DNA from: Syntrophobacter fumaroxidans MPOB
GTDB lineage: Bacteria; Desulfobacterota; Syntrophobacteria; Syntrophobacterales; Syntrophobacteraceae
DNA length: 64,000 nt
Direction: 5' to 3'
Assembly: GCF_000014965.1 (NCBI RefSeq)
Contig: NC_008554.1
Location: forward strand, 3,646,001-3,710,000
A model generated the notes under the pieces. It was not told the origin of the DNA and did not search any database. It saw only the letters and a program-made list of their open reading frames with translations. A program made the position numbers and the translations under genes. Shown here piece after piece: positions 62,266-64,000 of the stretch (positions are counted from its first letter, which is position 1; the number at the start of each line of letters is the position of its first letter).

Positions 62266-64000
62266 TCACCAGCCCACATAAACCCCGCGGTTTTTCAGGG
62301 TTTCAACGTCCTTGCAGTCCTTGACGTCTCCTTTCGCCGGGTCGCAGTTGTGGCTCAGACCGGTATCGCGCAGCCAGACGTAATCGTTCATGCCCAACCC
62401 GGGATTGTCCACCAGCGGCTGGATGTCCTCGACCTCGGTGGAATCGAGGTTCACGCTTCCGATGTCGTGGAGGAACGCAAGATCGGATATATCCGCGACC
62501 GGGTTGCGGGCGAGACTCAACACCACGAGGTTGGACAGGGATTGCAGTCCTGCGGCCGTCGAGACCCGGTTGTCGGAGGCGTGAAGGTTGAGCAGGCCGG
62601 TCAACATGAAAAGCGGTTCCAGGCTTTGGATGAGGTTGCCGCTCAAATTCAGTTCCTTCAGCTTCGCCAGGCCGGAGAGGGGGCTGATGTTACCGATTCG
62701 GTTCTGGTCGAGGCTGAGATAGGTGAGATCGATCAGATTTTCGAGCGTTTCCACCGACTGAATCCGGTTGCGGCCCAGGTCGAGTACAATCAGCTTCTTG
62801 CACCACTGGATAGGCCAGATGTCAATTAATTGGTTGTCGTATAGCTCGAGGCTCTTCAACTCATCCAGGAACCGAAGCGGCCGCAGGTTCGCCACTTGAT
62901 TGCGGGTCAGGTTGAGTTGAGTGATTTTCCTGAGGCGGGCCAGGGGTGCGACGTCCGCTATGAGATGATTCGGGAGCTGCAGCGATTGAAGGTTGCCGCA
63001 ATACTCGAGACCCGAGAGATTGCTGATCTTGCCGTCGTAGCCCCAGTCGTCGATCGACTCCAACCGGATCAGGTCGCTCTTCAGAATGGGCCCCGTGGGT
63101 TTTCCGATCGCTTTCCTGACGATGGACCTGAGCACGGGGTCGGGAAACGCGACCGGCAGGTCCCCGTTATAAACGAGGGTGTAGTCGCCGCCGAACATCA
63201 AGGCCATCACGACGACCGCCACTTGGTCCCATTCGTTCTCGGCAAGCTTCTTATGGATGCTGAAGCTCGAGCCCTCCCCGTTATACGCGGCCACGCCCAG
63301 GTTGTCTTTCGTGCCCAGCACATAGTAGCGAAAAACGCCGCTCTCCGATCCTTTGAGCTTGAAGGTGAATTCCGTAACGGAGGGGTCCAGCGGGAAAACA
63401 TAGTAGTGGGCGCCGAAGGCTTGCAGCGTTCCGCCGGCATTGACGGTGATCGTGAACCTGGTTACCGGTTTCATCCAGTTCTTGTCGACATGCCTCAAGG
63501 GGCCGTACTCGCGCCCGCAATTGAGGCCCGGCTCATCGTCCTCTTCGTACTCGTACCTGGGGGGAGCGTTCGCGGTGTCCTTGACATAATTGGCCTTCAT
63601 CCACTGGGTCAGAAATTCTTCGAAGTTCAGGCCCAGCCTCCTGGCGGTCACCAGGTCGAGCGACTCCATGGGACCGTGTTCCTTGTAATTGGCCCACAAC
63701 TGCCGGATTGCACTCCACCCGGCCCGCTCCGCCAGGTAAACCCACAGGTGGCAGGCGTCATAGGCGCGAGTCGTCAGGTCGACGTTTGGTGTGGACAGTC
63801 CCCTGTTCATCCAGCGCATGTAAGCATGCTCCTGAGGATAGGCGTATTTCTGGGACCAGGTGGCCGACCCTTCCAGCAGCCACCTGGTGGATGATTCCCC
63901 GTGCCATCCGTAAGAGAACTGTACGCGGTGGAATAATTCATGAGCGCAGATTTCCTTCCGGAAACATTCGTCTTTCATCCCCCAGGGAGCGAGCTGGATC
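62266..64000 (-). CDS. leucine-rich-repeat protein with HELFH zinc-peptidase-like motif (5' end beyond window)
   Basis: The frame stays open to the right edge, so the N-terminus is missing; 577 codons are visible. Near the edge stands CAHELFHRVQ followed 17 residues on by LLEGSATWSQ, the HEXXH...E arrangement of gluzincin metallopeptidases. A central beta-rich region (about 150-290 from the first internal Met) follows. Then come about 10 leucine-rich repeats of 22 residues, SDS22/internalin type (LKELNLSGNLIQSLEPL, LTYLSLDQNRIGNISPL), and a short Cys-containing C-terminus (HNCDPAKGDVKDCKD). It is probably secreted or surface-exposed, but the signal peptide cannot be seen. Confidence 0.78.
   Translation of the reverse strand, partial: IQLAPWGMKDECFRKEICAHELFHRVQFSYGWHGESSTRWLLEGSATWSQKYAYPQEHAYMRWMNRGLSTPNVDLTTRAYDACHLWVYLAERAGWSAIRQLWANYKEHGPMESLDLVTARRLGLNFEEFLTQWMKANYVKDTANAPPRYEYEEDDEPGLNCGREYGPLRHVDKNWMKPVTRFTITVNAGGTLQAFGAHYYVFPLDPSVTEFTFKLKGSESGVFRYYVLGTKDNLGVAAYNGEGSSFSIHKKLAENEWDQVAVVVMALMFGGDYTLVYNGDLPVAFPDPVLRSIVRKAIGKPTGPILKSDLIRLESIDDWGYDGKISNLSGLEYCGNLQSLQLPNHLIADVAPLARLRKITQLNLTRNQVANLRPLRFLDELKSLELYDNQLIDIWPIQWCKKLIVLDLGRNRIQSVETLENLIDLTYLSLDQNRIGNISPLSGLAKLKELNLSGNLIQSLEPLFMLTGLLNLHASDNRVSTAAGLQSLSNLVVLSLARNPVADISDLAFLHDIGSVNLDSTEVEDIQPLVDNPGLGMNDYVWLRDTGLSHNCDPAKGDVKDCKDVETLKNRGVYVGW

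Noticed and set aside
1-64000. tRNA genes, rRNA genes, CRISPR arrays, insertion sequences, prophage
   Set aside because: No T-loop/cloverleaf pattern, no regular repeat-spacer series, and no transposase or integrase motif was found by eye; short RNAs cannot be excluded without a covariance search.

Overview
The window reads as chromosomal DNA of a strictly anaerobic, GC-rich deltaproteobacterium of the Syntrophobacter type. The evidence is the gene content: a fused HdrA-type flavin/iron-sulfur protein beside an MvhD/FlpD-type subunit, class III CoA-transferases, a membrane pyrophosphatase, an NtrC-family regulator, and the ilv-psd-pssA-leu gene order common in this group. This is inference from families, not a database match. 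No tRNA, rRNA, CRISPR array, insertion sequence or prophage was recognised.

Left part (1-15.0 kb, minus strand): a small helical protein, an orphan receiver protein whose phospho-acceptor Asp is Glu, and an NtrC-type sigma-54 activator. Next comes a carbon-storage block transcribed pyk, pfkA, glgP, glgX (glycogen breakdown into lower glycolysis). A purine/methylthioadenosine salvage block follows: purine nucleoside phosphorylase, MTA/SAH deaminase, and a second divergent deaminase paralogue.

Middle (15.1-35.2 kb): hrpA helicase with an overlapping Nudix gene, a poorly coding kilobase, a CBS-domain protein, and two adjacent class III CoA-transferase genes of which only the second keeps the catalytic Asp. 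On the minus strand lie mvhD (with a C-terminal winged-helix-like region) and a double HdrA, then an alpha/beta hydrolase, a CheY-like protein and a zinc-ribbon/RDD membrane protein. A few small hypothetical genes and an HD hydrolase close the section.

Right part (35.4-60.7 kb, mostly plus strand): branched-chain amino-acid genes with two acetolactate synthases (ilvN1-ilvB1, then ilvB2-ilvN2-ilvC), a clear promoter with an internal palindrome before ilvB2 and a terminator after ilvC. Then psd-pssA, leuC-leuD-leuB, asd, rsmD and coaD, with leuA absent from its usual place. A lytic transglycosylase diverges from a dynamin-like GTPase whose start codon sits just behind a strong terminator hairpin, suggesting attenuation. 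A K+-independent-type H+-pyrophosphatase with a long leader is followed by the translation cluster ffh, rpsP, khpA, rimM, trmD, RNA methyltransferase, rplS, rnhB, yraN, rsmI.

Right end (60.7-64 kb): a cluster of REP-like palindromes, a DUF2795 protein, more palindromic intergenic DNA, and a leucine-rich-repeat protein with an HELFH zinc-peptidase-like motif, cut by the window edge. The most interesting leads are the dynamin attenuator, the half-degenerate CoA-transferase pair, the HdrA-HdrA/FlpD pair and the HELFH-LRR protein.
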